64,000 bases of DNA, taken from Phyllobacteriaceae bacterium (GTDB lineage: Bacteria > Pseudomonadota > Alphaproteobacteria > Rhizobiales > Rhizobiaceae). A program made the position numbers and the translations under genes. This document shows positions 43,854-52,213 of the stretch, one piece after another; the stretch's first letter is position 1, and every line of letters begins with the position of its first letter. Below the pieces are notes generated by a model that saw only the letters and a program-made list of their open reading frames with translations, was not told the origin of the DNA and did no database searches. The stretch covers positions 496,001-560,000 of the forward strand of contig JADJTR010000002.1 in the NCBI GenBank assembly GCA_016711085.1, written 5' to 3'.

Positions 43854-45494
43854 ATGTCCAGTCCCTATGAACGTGATCTCGACAAGAACCCCGCCAATTT
43901 CCAGCCGCTGACGCCGACGCTTTTCCTGGAGCGCGCCGCCAAGGTCTATCCCGACCATGTGGCGATCGTGCACGGCAAAGCGCGGATATCCTACCGGACC
44001 TTCTGGGAACGGTCGCTGAAACTCGGCTCGGCGCTGGCCAAGCGCGGCATGGGCAAGGGCGACACCGTCTCGGTGATGCTGTCGAACACGCCGCCAATGG
44101 TCGAGGCGCATTTCGGCGTGCCGATGACGAAAGCGGTGCTGCACTGCCTCAACACCCGCCTCGACGCGCCAATCATCGCCTTCCAGCTCGATCACGCCGA
44201 GACCAAGATCCTCATCGTCGACCGCGAATTCTCCGGCGTGGTCAAGGAAGCGCTGGCGCTGGCGAAAGTGAAACCGCTGGTGGTCGATTTCGACGACCCC
44301 GATTATGGCGACGACGCGCCCTACCCGAAGGGCGAACGCATCGGTTCACTTGATTATGAGGCGCTGGTGGCGGAGGGCGAGGCGGATTTCGCCTGGTCGA
44401 TGCCGGACGACGAATGGGATGCGATCTCGCTCAACTACACCTCGGGCACCACCGGCAATCCCAAGGGCGTCGTCTACCATCATCGCGGCGCGGCGCTGAT
44501 GGCCTATGGCAACACCATCCATTCGCAAATGGGCAAGCATCCCGTCTATCTGTGGACGCTGCCGATGTTCCACTGCAATGGCTGGTGCTTTCCGTGGACG
44601 CTGGCCGTGCAGGCCGGCACCCATGTCTGCCTGCGCTGGGTGCGCGCCAAAACCATGTACGGCCTGATCGCCGACCATGGCGTGACGCATCTGTGCGGCG
44701 CGCCGATCGTCATGTCGACTCTGCTCAATGCAACCAGCGCCGAAAAGCGCGAGTTTTCCCAGACAGTGACGTTCAACACCGCCGCCGCACCGCCGCCGGA
44801 AGCGGTGTTGTCGGCCATGGGGGAAGCCGGCTTCACCGTCGTGCATCTTTACGGCCTGACCGAGACCTACGGCCCGGCGGTGGTCAACGAGTGGCATTCT
44901 GACTGGGACCATCTGGAGAAGGGGCCGCGCACGTCGAAGAAGGCGCGCCAGGGCGTGCGCTACGCCGCTCTGGAGGGCTTGTCAGTGCGCGATCCCGAGA
45001 CGATGGCGGAAACGCCGCATGACGGCGAGACCATCGGCGAGGTGATGTTCCGCGGCAACATCGTCATGAAGGGATATCTGAAAAACCGGGCGGCCTCCGA
45101 CGAGGCCTTCGCCGGCGGCTGGTTCCATTCGGGCGACCTCGGCGTGATGCATCCCGACGGCTACATCCAGCTGAAGGACCGCTCGAAGGACATCATCATC
45201 TCCGGCGGCGAGAACATCTCGTCGATCGAGGTCGAGGACGCGCTCTACAAGCACCCGGCGGTGGCGGCCTGCGCCGTGGTGGCCAAACCCGACGACAAAT
45301 GGGGCGAGACGCCGCTCGCCGTGGTCGAGCTGCGCCCCGGCATGAGCGCGACGGAAGAGGAGATCATCGCCCATTGCCGCACGTTGCTGGCGCGCTTCAA
45401 ATGCCCGCGCAACGTGGTCTTCGCCGAGGTGCCGAAAACCTCGACCGGCAAGATCCAGAAGTTCAAGCTCCGGGACATGGCGAAGGCGATGTGA
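43854..45494 (+). CDS. Acyl-CoA synthetase (AMP-forming, fatty-acid or methylbutanoate type)
   Basis: A 546-aa adenylate-forming ligase that activates a carboxylic acid to its CoA thioester. Motifs in order are the P-loop YTSGTTGNPKGVVYHHRG, the adenine-binding LYGLTETYGP, the hinge GGWFHSGDLGVMHPDGYIQLKDRSKDIIISGGENIS and the catalytic Lys in KTSTGKIQKFKLR. GGGAGGAG precedes ATG 43854. Relatives of this subfamily act on medium or short branched chains; specificity is inference. Confidence 0.92.
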   Translation: MSSPYERDLDKNPANFQPLTPTLFLERAAKVYPDHVAIVHGKARISYRTFWERSLKLGSALAKRGMGKGDTVSVMLSNTPPMVEAHFGVPMTKAVLHCLNTRLDAPIIAFQLDHAETKILIVDREFSGVVKEALALAKVKPLVVDFDDPDYGDDAPYPKGERIGSLDYEALVAEGEADFAWSMPDDEWDAISLNYTSGTTGNPKGVVYHHRGAALMAYGNTIHSQMGKHPVYLWTLPMFHCNGWCFPWTLAVQAGTHVCLRWVRAKTMYGLIADHGVTHLCGAPIVMSTLLNATSAEKREFSQTVTFNTAAAPPPEAVLSAMGEAGFTVVHLYGLTETYGPAVVNEWHSDWDHLEKGPRTSKKARQGVRYAALEGLSVRDPETMAETPHDGETIGEVMFRGNIVMKGYLKNRAASDEAFAGGWFHSGDLGVMHPDGYIQLKDRSKDIIISGGENISSIEVEDALYKHPAVAACAVVAKPDDKWGETPLAVVELRPGMSATEEEIIAHCRTLLARFKCPRNVVFAEVPKTSTGKIQKFKLRDMAKAM

Positions 45495-45504
45495 GGGAAA
45501 CCCG

Positions 45505-45519
45505 CTAACCCCGCGTTAA
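45505..45519. promoter_or_regulatory. CtrA-like box
   Basis: CTAA-N7-TTAA, one mismatch from the CtrA consensus TTAA-N7-TTAA, lies between the acyl-CoA synthetase and the RcdA-like gene. A second near-consensus box is at 45660-45674. Two such sites upstream of a CtrA-degradation gene suggest cell-cycle control. Confidence 0.45.
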
Positions 45520-45613
45520 CCTTTCCGGCCTATGAATCATTTCATCCAGTTTGTCTGGATTTTGGCGGGGCTGCTCCTTGCTTCCCTGTCTTACGCCTCC
45601 CTGTTCAACTTCG

Positions 45614-45642
45614 AGAGCCGCGTTTCCCGCGGCTCTTTTTTT
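45614..45642 (+). terminator. Intrinsic terminator
   Basis: Arms AGAGCCGCG and CGCGGCTCT with loop TTTCC, followed by an uninterrupted T run. This is the strongest rho-independent terminator in the window. It lies 120 bases after the acyl-CoA synthetase stop and ends that transcript, or a short leader transcript. Confidence 0.9.
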
Positions 45643-45659
45643 ATCCGCCGGGAGCGGCG

Positions 45660-45674
45660 TTAACCTTCCGCTAA
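45660..45674. promoter_or_regulatory. CtrA-like box
   Basis: TTAA-N7-CTAA, one mismatch from the CtrA consensus, 87 bases before the RcdA-like start. See the matching box at 45505-45519. Confidence 0.45.
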
Positions 45675-45760
45675 CCATGTGCTTGCGTTTCTGCGGCGGC
45701 ACGCGCATCGTGGCCATCGTTGCGCTAGGACGGCGCACAGTACAGCGTACGGGTAAGGTC

Positions 45761-46282
45761 ATGACAGAACGGGGCGAGCAAAACCCGCGAACCATCCGGC
45801 TTGCCGAGTGGCGCGCCTCTTCCCCTTCGTTCAAGACGCTTTATGCGGACGGGATGCGGCTGGTGGAGGAATCGGCCGAATATCTCGACGGCGCAGGGCG
45901 CGCCGCCGCCAAGGGGCTGAGTCGGGCGGCCGCGACGCTCTACGCCGCCGAATCGATGCGGTTGACCACAAGGCTGATGCAGGTCGCCTCGTGGATGCTG
46001 CTGCAACGCGCCGCCAATTCCGGCGAGATGACGCGCGAACAGGTCGCGTCGGAAAAATCGAAGGTCCGTCTCGACACAGCGACCGCCAGCGCCGACGCGC
46101 CAGGCTGGACGGAACTGCCCGACGCCTTCAAGGATCTGGTGAAACGGTCGCTGCAATTGCAGGCGCTGGTGCAGCATCTCGACGCCGAGATTTACGGGCA
46201 GAAGGCGGCCGAGGCGATTTCGGGATCGAATCCGGTCAACGACCAGATCAGATTGCTCCGCACGGCGTTTCCGTCGCGCTGA
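45761..46282 (+). CDS. DUF1465 family protein, RcdA-like
   Basis: A 173-aa cytoplasmic helical protein of the DUF1465 family, found in alphaproteobacteria. The Caulobacter member RcdA is an adaptor that helps ClpXP degrade the cell-cycle regulator CtrA. Family blocks here are FKTLYADGMRLVEESAEYLDGAGR, AAATLYAAESMRLTTRLMQVASWMLLQRA and the polar-rich SKVRLDTATASADAPGWTELPDAF. ATG 45761 is the family start; the frame is open further upstream. Paired CtrA-like boxes upstream fit cell-cycle control. It precedes ruvC. Confidence 0.85.
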   Translation: MTERGEQNPRTIRLAEWRASSPSFKTLYADGMRLVEESAEYLDGAGRAAAKGLSRAAATLYAAESMRLTTRLMQVASWMLLQRAANSGEMTREQVASEKSKVRLDTATASADAPGWTELPDAFKDLVKRSLQLQALVQHLDAEIYGQKAAEAISGSNPVNDQIRLLRTAFPSR

Positions 46283-46302
46283 CTTCACCCTATGGTCGCC
46301 CG

Positions 46303-46812
46303 ATGGCGGCGATTCGCATCATCGGCATCGATCCGGGCCTTCGGCGCACCGGCTGGGGCGTGGTGGAAAGCCAGGGCAATGCGCTGCGCTTCATCGAGTC
46401 CGGTTCGGTGACGTCCGACGACAGATGCGATCTCGCCATCCGCCTGAAACAGATTCATGACGGTCTGGTCACGGTCCTCGCCCGACTGACGCCGGACGAG
46501 GCGGCGGTGGAGCAGACCTTCGTCAACAAGGACGCGAGCGCGACGCTGAAGCTCGGCCAGGCGCGCGGCGTGGCGCTGCTGGTTCCGGCGCTCGCCGGCC
46601 TCTCGGTCGCCGAATATGCGCCGAACCAGGTGAAAAAGACCGTCATCGGCGTCGGCCATGGCGACAAGGCGCAAATCCACATGATGGTGAAGGTGCTGAT
46701 GCCGAAGGCGAATTTCGACAGCCACGACGCCGCCGACGCGCTCGCCATCGCCATCTGCCATGCCCACCACCGCCAGTCGATAACGGCGCGGCTGGCGGCG
46801 CTGGCCAAGTGA
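46303..46812 (+). CDS. ruvC: Holliday junction resolvase RuvC
   Basis: Cleaves Holliday junctions resolved with RuvAB. The 169-aa length fits. Catalytic acids are visible: Asp10 (IIGIDPGLRRTGWG), Glu70 (EAAVEQTFVNKDASA) and the pair Asp142/Asp145 (FDSHDAADALAIA). It begins 20 bases after the RcdA-like gene. The normal next gene, ruvA, is separated by a toxin-antitoxin cassette. Confidence 0.96.
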   Translation: MAAIRIIGIDPGLRRTGWGVVESQGNALRFIESGSVTSDDRCDLAIRLKQIHDGLVTVLARLTPDEAAVEQTFVNKDASATLKLGQARGVALLVPALAGLSVAEYAPNQVKKTVIGVGHGDKAQIHMMVKVLMPKANFDSHDAADALAIAICHAHHRQSITARLAALAK

Positions 46813-46845
46813 ATGTTCTTGACCTGTTCTCGCGCGGCCGCTAAG

Positions 46846-46864
46846 TAATACCTTGGAGGTATTA
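46846..46864. promoter_or_regulatory. Palindrome overlapping the antitoxin ribosome-binding site
   Basis: TAATACC-TTGGA-GGTATTA is a perfect 7-base-arm inverted repeat. GGAGG lies inside it, 5 bases before the AbrB-type antitoxin start, so binding by the antitoxin could block both transcription and translation. Confidence 0.55.
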
Positions 46865-46866
46865 CC

Positions 46867-47133
46867 ATGCGCGTGACCGAAAAAGGCCAGGTGACAATCC
46901 CCAAACCGATCCGGGACAAGCTCGGCATCGTGCCCGGCAGTGAAGTGGAGTTCGTGGACGAAGGCAAAGTCGTGCGGCTTGAAAACAGGAGGGCGGGAAA
47001 TCCGGCAAAATCCGCGGATTCCTTCGACGCGTGGCTGATGCGCGCGCGCGGCCAGATCGACACGGCAGGCCGGGACGGCAAGGCCTTCGTCGATTGGCTG
47101 AGGGGAACGCGCGATGACCTCGACGCTGGTTGA
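46867..47133 (+). CDS. AbrB/MazE-type antitoxin (swapped-hairpin)
   Basis: An 88-aa antitoxin whose N-terminus is the classic AbrB DNA-binding hairpin (MRVTEKGQVTIPKPIRDKLGIVPGSEVEF). The C-terminal half (FDAWLMRARGQIDTAGRDGK) would bind the toxin. It lies 54 bases after ruvC and overlaps the PIN toxin start by 20 bases. A short palindromic element (TAATACCTTGGAGGTATTA, 46846-46864) just before the ATG is the likely operator and also contains the GGAGG. Confidence 0.88.
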   Translation: MRVTEKGQVTIPKPIRDKLGIVPGSEVEFVDEGKVVRLENRRAGNPAKSADSFDAWLMRARGQIDTAGRDGKAFVDWLRGTRDDLDAG

Positions 47134-47531
47134 CAGCAATGTCTTCATCGACGTTTTCGCGCGATGACAGCGCGTTTCGCGACTGGTCGGCGCGCGCCTT
47201 GCGGCCGCTTGCGGAAAACGCGGCGGTCGTTCTCAGTCCCGTCGTTTGGGCGGAATTGTCGCAATCGGCTTCCCGTGGCGTCGAGTTGGAGGCGCTGATC
47301 GATTGGCTGAACCCGCGCCGCGAGGTCTTCGATTTCGCCATGGCGAAACGGGCCGGACTGGCGCATGCCGCTTACCGGCGCGCCGGCGGCGCGCGCGAGC
47401 GAACCCTTCCGGATTTCATGATCGGCGCCCATGCCGAAATTGGCGGGCATCGCCTTTTGACCCGCGATCCGGTGCGCTACCGCGCTTATTTTCCGACCGT
47501 CGACATCGTCGCCCCGGACACGCATCCATGA
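47114..47531 (+). CDS. PIN-domain toxin, VapC-like, frameshifted
   Basis: PIN-domain ribonuclease of about 139 aa. ATG 47114 gives MTSTLVDSNVFIDVFAR with the first catalytic Asp, then the frame hits TGA. One missing base near 47164 restores DDSAFRDWSARALRPLAENA onward, with Glu in VVWAELSQ and Asp in TLPDFMIGAHAEI and LLTRDPVRYR. Either a sequencing indel or an inactivated toxin; the rest of the coding sequence is intact. It forms a module with the upstream AbrB-type gene, inserted between ruvC and ruvA. Confidence 0.75.
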
Positions 47532-47538
47532 GGACTCC

Positions 47539-48153
47539 ATGATCGGCAAGCTCAAAGGCGCGGTCGACGAGATCGGCGAGGACCACGCCATCATCGATGT
47601 TCATGGCGTCGGCTATGTCGCCTTCTGTCCGGCGCGGACGTTGGCCAATTTGCATCCGGGCGAAGCGGCGACGCTTTTCATCGAGACCTATGTGCGCGAG
47701 GACATGATCCGCCTCTACGGATTTTCCTCGGCGCTGGAGCGCGAATGGTTCCGCATGCTGCAAAGCGTGCAGGGCGTTGGCGCCAAGGTGGCGCTGGCGG
47801 TGCTCTCCACGCTCACGTCGTCCGAGCTCGCCAACGCCATCGCGCTCCGGGACATCGCCATGGTCAGCCGCGCGCCGGGCGTCGGCAAGAAGGTGGCCGA
47901 ACGCATCGTCACCGAATTGAAAAACAAGGCGCCGGCGTTCGCCGGCGAAGCCTCGGGCACGATCGGGCTGAAGCAGGAGCTGGGCGAGGGTGTCGCCCCG
48001 GCCCCGGTCGCCGACGCGGTCTCGGCGCTGGTCAATCTCGGCTATTCGCGCGACCAGGCAGCGAACGCGATTGCCGCGGCGCTGAAAACGGCGGGCGAGG
48101 GGGCGGATTCGGCGAAACTCATCCGTTTCGGCCTGAAGGAGCTGGCGCGGTGA
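47539..48153 (+). CDS. ruvA: Holliday junction branch migration protein RuvA
   Basis: Tetrameric DNA-binding partner of the RuvB motor. The 204-aa protein has the N-terminal OB fold (MIGKLKGAVDEIGEDHAIID), two helix-hairpin-helix motifs (LQSVQGVGAKVALAVLSTL, RAPGVGKKVAERIVTELK) and the C-terminal RuvB-binding helices (ALVNLGYSRDQAANAIAAAL). It starts 7 bases after the PIN toxin stop. Confidence 0.96.
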   Translation: MIGKLKGAVDEIGEDHAIIDVHGVGYVAFCPARTLANLHPGEAATLFIETYVREDMIRLYGFSSALEREWFRMLQSVQGVGAKVALAVLSTLTSSELANAIALRDIAMVSRAPGVGKKVAERIVTELKNKAPAFAGEASGTIGLKQELGEGVAPAPVADAVSALVNLGYSRDQAANAIAAALKTAGEGADSAKLIRFGLKELAR

Positions 48154-48176
48154 ATTTCTTGCGAATCGGGGTCTTT

Positions 48177-48198
48177 CTTACTATCTTTAGAAAGTAAG
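48177..48198. promoter_or_regulatory. Operator-like inverted repeat of the second TA module
   Basis: CTTACTATC-TTTA-GAAAGTAAG is an inverted repeat with one mismatch, AT-rich, 23 bases before the antitoxin ATG and 24 bases after ruvA. Likely the AbrB-type antitoxin binding site. Confidence 0.55.
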
Positions 48199-48221
48199 GA
48201 AATTTGCGCGGAGTAAGTCAG

Positions 48222-48506
48222 ATGGGCGCTTTCACAACCATGACCTCAAAAGGGCAACTGACCATCCCGAAGGATATTCGCGAGCAGTTGGGACTTGCGG
48301 CCGGGACGCGCTTCTATGTGACGGTTCGGGACGGCGAAGTCGTCGCATTGCCGAAAAACAAGAAGCTCGCCGATCTGGCCGGCATCCTCGGAAGGCCGCC
48401 GAACGGGAAATCGCTGACTATCGAAGAGATGAACGACGCGATCGGGGAAGCCGTGGCGGAAGATGACAGACGCATCATGCGCGAATGGAGTGAGGGCGCC
48501 GGGTGA
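48222..48506 (+). CDS. AbrB/MazE-type antitoxin
   Basis: A 94-aa antitoxin with an AbrB swapped-hairpin (FTTMTSKGQLTIPKDIREQLGLAAGTRFYVTVRDGEVVALPK) and an acidic toxin-binding tail (TIEEMNDAIGEAVAEDDRRI). ATG 48222 has GGAG 9 bases upstream; a TTG at 48204 is in frame. Its stop overlaps the PIN toxin GTG start. It is a different subfamily from the antitoxin after ruvC, so the two modules were probably acquired separately. Confidence 0.88.
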   Translation: MGAFTTMTSKGQLTIPKDIREQLGLAAGTRFYVTVRDGEVVALPKNKKLADLAGILGRPPNGKSLTIEEMNDAIGEAVAEDDRRIMREWSEGAG

Positions 48507-48900
48507 TCGGACTGGATACAAACGTTCTTGTCCGTTTCCTCGTCGATGACGATCCGGCGCAAAATCACGCTGCCCGGACTTTCCTCTCAGGCGCAACGCC
48601 GACGACCCCGCTTTCCTCAGTGCCGTGGCTCTGGCGGAGACCGTATGGGTTCTCAGTCGCCGCCTCGGCTATGCGGCAAAGGATATCGCGTCGATGCTGC
48701 GGGGATTGCTGGCAAGCGATGGCCTGATCATTGAGAATGCCGACGAGCTGGGCGCGATGCTGGGTCATGGAGCGTTGCCGGACGCGGACCTTGCGGATTA
48801 TCTCATCGCCTGGGCTAACCGGCAGGCGGGATGCCGTACGACGGTGACGTTTGACCGGCGCGCGGTCAAGGTAGTCACAGATATGGACCTGCTGACATGA
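48503..48900 (+). CDS. PIN-domain toxin, VapC-like, frameshifted
   Basis: A GTG start at 48503 gives MIGLDTNVLVRFLVDDDPAQ with the first two catalytic Asp residues. One missing base near 48608 separates this from LAETVWVLSRRLGYAAKDIA, LADYLIAWANRQAGC and TFDRRAVK, which carry the remaining acids. Restoring it gives a normal 132-aa toxin. Its stop overlaps the ruvB ATG. Indel in the sequence or a dead toxin; I favour a sequence indel. Confidence 0.75.
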
Positions 48901-49934
48901 CCACCGCCCCCCGCCTCATCGCACCAGAACGCCGCGGCGAGGATGTCGATGCGACGCTGCGCCCGCAGACGCTCGACGATTTCGTCGGCCAGGCGGCGGT
49001 CAGGGCCAATCTGAAAGTGTTCATCGAGGCGGCGAAGTCGCGGCGCGAGGCGCTCGACCACGTGCTGTTCGTCGGCCCGCCGGGCCTCGGCAAGACGACG
49101 CTGGCGCAGATCATGGCGCGCGAGATGGGGGTGAATTTCCGCTCCACCTCCGGCCCGGTGATCGCCAAGGCCGGTGATCTTGCGGCCCTGCTGACCAATC
49201 TGGAGGAGCGCGACGTCCTGTTCATCGACGAAATCCACCGGCTGAACCCGGCGGTGGAGGAAATCCTCTATCCCGCCATGGAGGATTACCAGCTCGACCT
49301 GATCATCGGCGAAGGCCCTGCGGCGCGCTCGGTCAAGATCGATCTCGCCAAATTCACCCTCGTCGCCGCCACGACGCGGCTCGGCCTGATCACCAATCCG
49401 CTGCGCGACCGCTTCGGCATTCCGGTGCGGCTGAATTTCTACACCGTCGACGAGCTGGAGACGATCGTCAGGCGCGGCGCGCGCATTCTCGGGCTGCCGA
49501 TGGCCGACGACGGGGCGCGCGAGATCGCGCGCCGTGCGCGGGGTACGCCGCGCATCGCCGGCCGGCTGTTGCGCCGGGTGCGCGATTTCGCCCATGCCGA
49601 CGGCGTCGAGCAGGTATCGCGCCGGCTCGCCGACGAAGCGCTGATCCGGCTTGAGGTCGATGCGCTCGGCCTCGACGCGCTCGACCGGCGCTATCTCACC
49701 ATGATCGCCCGGAATTTCGGCGGCGGGCCGGTCGGCATCGAGACCATCGCGGCGGGGCTTTCCGAACCGCGCGACGCCATCGAGGACATTATCGAGCCCT
49801 ATTTGATCCAGCAGGGTTTCATCCAGCGCACGCCGCGCGGCCGCATGCTCGCCGCCAATGCGTGGAAACATCTCGGCATGGAGCCGCCGCCCGGCCTCGC
49901 CGGGGCGCAGGCTAACCTGTTCGAGGAAGAGTGA
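48897..49934 (+). CDS. ruvB: Holliday junction branch migration ATPase RuvB
   Basis: Hexameric AAA+ motor that drives branch migration. The 345-aa protein has RPQTLDDFVGQAAVRANLKV at the N-terminus, Walker A VGPPGLGKTTLAQIMA, Walker B VLFIDEIHRLNPAVEE, the sensor/Arg-finger region LRDRFGIPVRLNFY, and the winged-helix C-terminus ending GRMLAANAWKHLGM. The ATG overlaps the stop of the PIN toxin gene. Confidence 0.97.
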   Translation: MTTAPRLIAPERRGEDVDATLRPQTLDDFVGQAAVRANLKVFIEAAKSRREALDHVLFVGPPGLGKTTLAQIMAREMGVNFRSTSGPVIAKAGDLAALLTNLEERDVLFIDEIHRLNPAVEEILYPAMEDYQLDLIIGEGPAARSVKIDLAKFTLVAATTRLGLITNPLRDRFGIPVRLNFYTVDELETIVRRGARILGLPMADDGAREIARRARGTPRIAGRLLRRVRDFAHADGVEQVSRRLADEALIRLEVDALGLDALDRRYLTMIARNFGGGPVGIETIAAGLSEPRDAIEDIIEPYLIQQGFIQRTPRGRMLAANAWKHLGMEPPPGLAGAQANLFEEE

Positions 49935-50844
49935 AGCCCTGCGCCTGACCCGACGCGCCTTCGTGAAACTCGCCGGCGGGCTTGCCGCGCTCGGCGCGAT
50001 GCTGGCGGCCTGGGGCGTTTTTGTCGAACCAATGCTGCTGACGCGGGTCAAGCGCTATGCCCTGACGCCGCCCGGCTGGCCGTCAGGGCTCAAGCTGACC
50101 GCCGCGGTGCTTGCCGACATCCATGCCTGCCGGCCATGGATGACGCCGGAGCGAATCCGCGGACTTGTCGAACGGACCAACGCGCTCGGCGCGGACGTCA
50201 TCCTGCTGCTCGGCGACTATGTCTCCGGCATGCGCATGACCGCAGAACCGGTCGAGCCGACGCAATGGGCCGGCTTCCTTTCCGGATTGTCCGCGCCACT
50301 TGGCGTCCACGCCGTGCTCGGCAATCATGATTGGTGGGAGGATCCGTCGGCGCAGGCGCGCGGCGCCGGGCCGATGATCGCGCGCAGGGCGCTCGAGAGC
50401 GCCGGCATACCGGTCTACGAGAACGATACGGTGCGCCTCGAGAAAGACGGGCAGGCGTTCTGGCTGGCCGGCCTCGGCGACCAATTGGCGCTGCGGCCGG
50501 GCAAGGAATGGAACCGCGAGCGTTTCACCGGCGTCGACGATCTCGACGCGACGCTGAAGCAGACCGCTCCGGGCGAGCCGGTCATCCTGCTCGCCCACGA
50601 ACCGGACATTTTCCCGGACGTCCCGGCGCGGGTGACGCTGACAGTCAGCGGCCATACCCATGGCGGACAGGTGAGGCTGTTCGGCTGGTCGCCGGTGGTG
50701 CCGTCGCGCTTCGGCAACCGCTTCGCCTACGGCCACATCGACGAAGACGGACGCCACTTGATCGTCTCGGGAGGACTCGGTTTCTCGATCTTCCCGATCC
50801 GATTCGGCGTGCGCCCGGAAATCCTTTTGATCGAAATTGGCTGA
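49931..50844 (+). CDS. Tat-exported metallophosphoesterase, frameshifted at start
   Basis: Calcineurin-like phosphoesterase of about 304 aa, YaeI/UDP-diacylglucosamine-hydrolase-like. A twin-arginine signal (LTRRAFVKLAGGLAALGAML) is followed by the metal motifs LADIHACRP, LLGDYVSGM, LGNHDWW, LLAHEPDIF and VSGHTHGGQ. The natural start is probably GTG 49931, overlapping the ruvB stop. A C appears to be missing in the CCC run at 49936-49938; with it the frame reads MKPLRLTRRAF. Without it the open frame runs back inside ruvB. Confidence 0.85.
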
Positions 50845-50959
50845 GCCGACGATTTCGCCCAAGCGAAAACCCGAATGAAAGGTTTCGGTAACCTTGCCGC
50901 ACGATCATGACGAGGGTCGCAACGCCGTTGTCCGTGCTTGTCCGGAAAGGATCGCTTCG

Positions 50960-51334
50960 ATGAAATCGCGTCTTCGGGCAGCCATGCTCCTGTGTGCGCT
51001 TGCCGCACTGACCGGGTGCACGACTTCGGCGCTGAAACCGCCAAGCGCCGAGGCCAAAGCGCCGTCGGTCGAGACGACGGCGGCGGTCCCGACGGATTTC
51101 GCGGTGGAGGAGGAAAAGGTCGCGCCCGCCAGCGCCGCCGACGAGGAGGCCTGCAAGACCGCGGTCGCCACGACGACCGGCGACAGCGACATGGAAATCC
51201 TCAATTCCAACGCCGCGGACGGCAATCCGGTCATCGTTGTCGGCGTCGGTCCGCAAAAGGCCCGGTGGCAGTGCCTCATGGCGGGCGGCAAGGTCGCGGG
51301 GATCACCGCCGTCACCGCCGAGGTCGAGTTCTGA
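50960..51334 (+). CDS. Small putative lipoprotein
   Basis: A 124-aa protein with a lipoprotein signal (MLLCALAALTGC, Cys about residue 19), a Pro/Ala/Glu-rich linker and a compact C-terminal part with two cysteines (EEACKTAVATTTGDSD, KARWQCLMAGGKVAG) that could form a disulfide. GGAAAGG precedes ATG 50960. Envelope-located; no family recognised. Confidence 0.75.
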   Translation: MKSRLRAAMLLCALAALTGCTTSALKPPSAEAKAPSVETTAAVPTDFAVEEEKVAPASAADEEACKTAVATTTGDSDMEILNSNAADGNPVIVVGVGPQKARWQCLMAGGKVAGITAVTAEVEF

Positions 51335-51435
51335 ACCCGGAACCTATCGCCTTTTGATTCACGGTTTTTCTTCGGCGGGAATCCAGCTAACGTCTCCCTT
51401 CCAATCGGGGTGACAAGGCCGGAGGCCTTTCGGCG

Positions 51436-52213
51436 ATGAAGAACAATGCGGGCCTGTTGCGGGGCCTCCAGTATTTCGAAACAGTGGCGCGGCACAATTC
51501 GGTCAAAAGCGCGGCCCGCGAGCTTGGCGTGACCGCGAGCGCGGTCAGCAGGCAGTTGCGCGAACTGACGGCATCGCTCGGCGAGCAACTCGTGGTTCGG
51601 GCCGGGCGCGGCATCGCCTTGACGCCGACAGGCAGGCAATTGGCCAACAAACTCGCCGAGGCGTTCGCCAATCTGGAGCATTCGATCCTCGGCGTCGTCG
51701 GCGCGCCGCGACCGCAATTGCGTTTGGCGGTCTGCACGAGTTTCGGTCCCGGCTGGCTGGCGGGAAGGTTGTCCGATTTTTACCGGGTCAACCCGGATAT
51801 CAACATCGAACTGCGTTTGTTAGCCAGGACGGTCGCGGCTTTGTGAGCCGATCCGGTTGCTCCCGGCTAGTGCCCGTGCGCCTGTTCAAATCTGGTCGCG
51901 GTTCGCGCGGCTGGGCGACCGGACCCGCGCCTCATCACCACCTCACGCCGGGCAGGAAGGGCGGGATTGGCGCGAATTCGCGGCGCAGATCGGCATATCG
52001 CCCGGCGAAGCCACCGTCATTTACCGGCGTACCACTCATTTGGGCGCTCGAAATGGCCAAGGCGGCCTCGGCGTCGCTGTGCCATCTGGGGGATCTGGAG
52101 CGGGGCTTCGGGCGCCTTCCGGTCGAACCTATCGTCTCTGCTACAAGGAATCGCGCGCCAACGAGCCGGCGATAATGGCGTTCGCGTCGTGGCTCAGAAA
52201 GGTAGCGGCCTGA
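51436..52213 (+). pseudogene. Degraded LysR-family regulator (GcvA-like)
   Basis: The first 136 codons give a good winged helix-turn-helix (LRGLQYFETVARHNSVKSAA, VTASAVSRQLRELTASLGEQ) and the start of the effector domain, then a stop at 51846. Pieces of the lost C-terminus are recognisable downstream in two other frames: DWREFAAQIGISPGEATVIY, then LEMAKAASASLCHLGDLERG, then ANEPAIMAFASWLRKVAA, ending at 52213. At least four indels in about 370 bases exceed the rate elsewhere, so real decay is likely. The truncated protein may still bind DNA. Confidence 0.7.

Noticed and set aside
45532..45663. A 43-codon frame (MNHFIQFVWILAGLLLASLS) that runs through the terminator
   Set aside because: It looks like a hydrophobic leader peptide but has no ribosome-binding site, and its 3' half is the terminator hairpin. 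I could not connect it to an attenuation mechanism.
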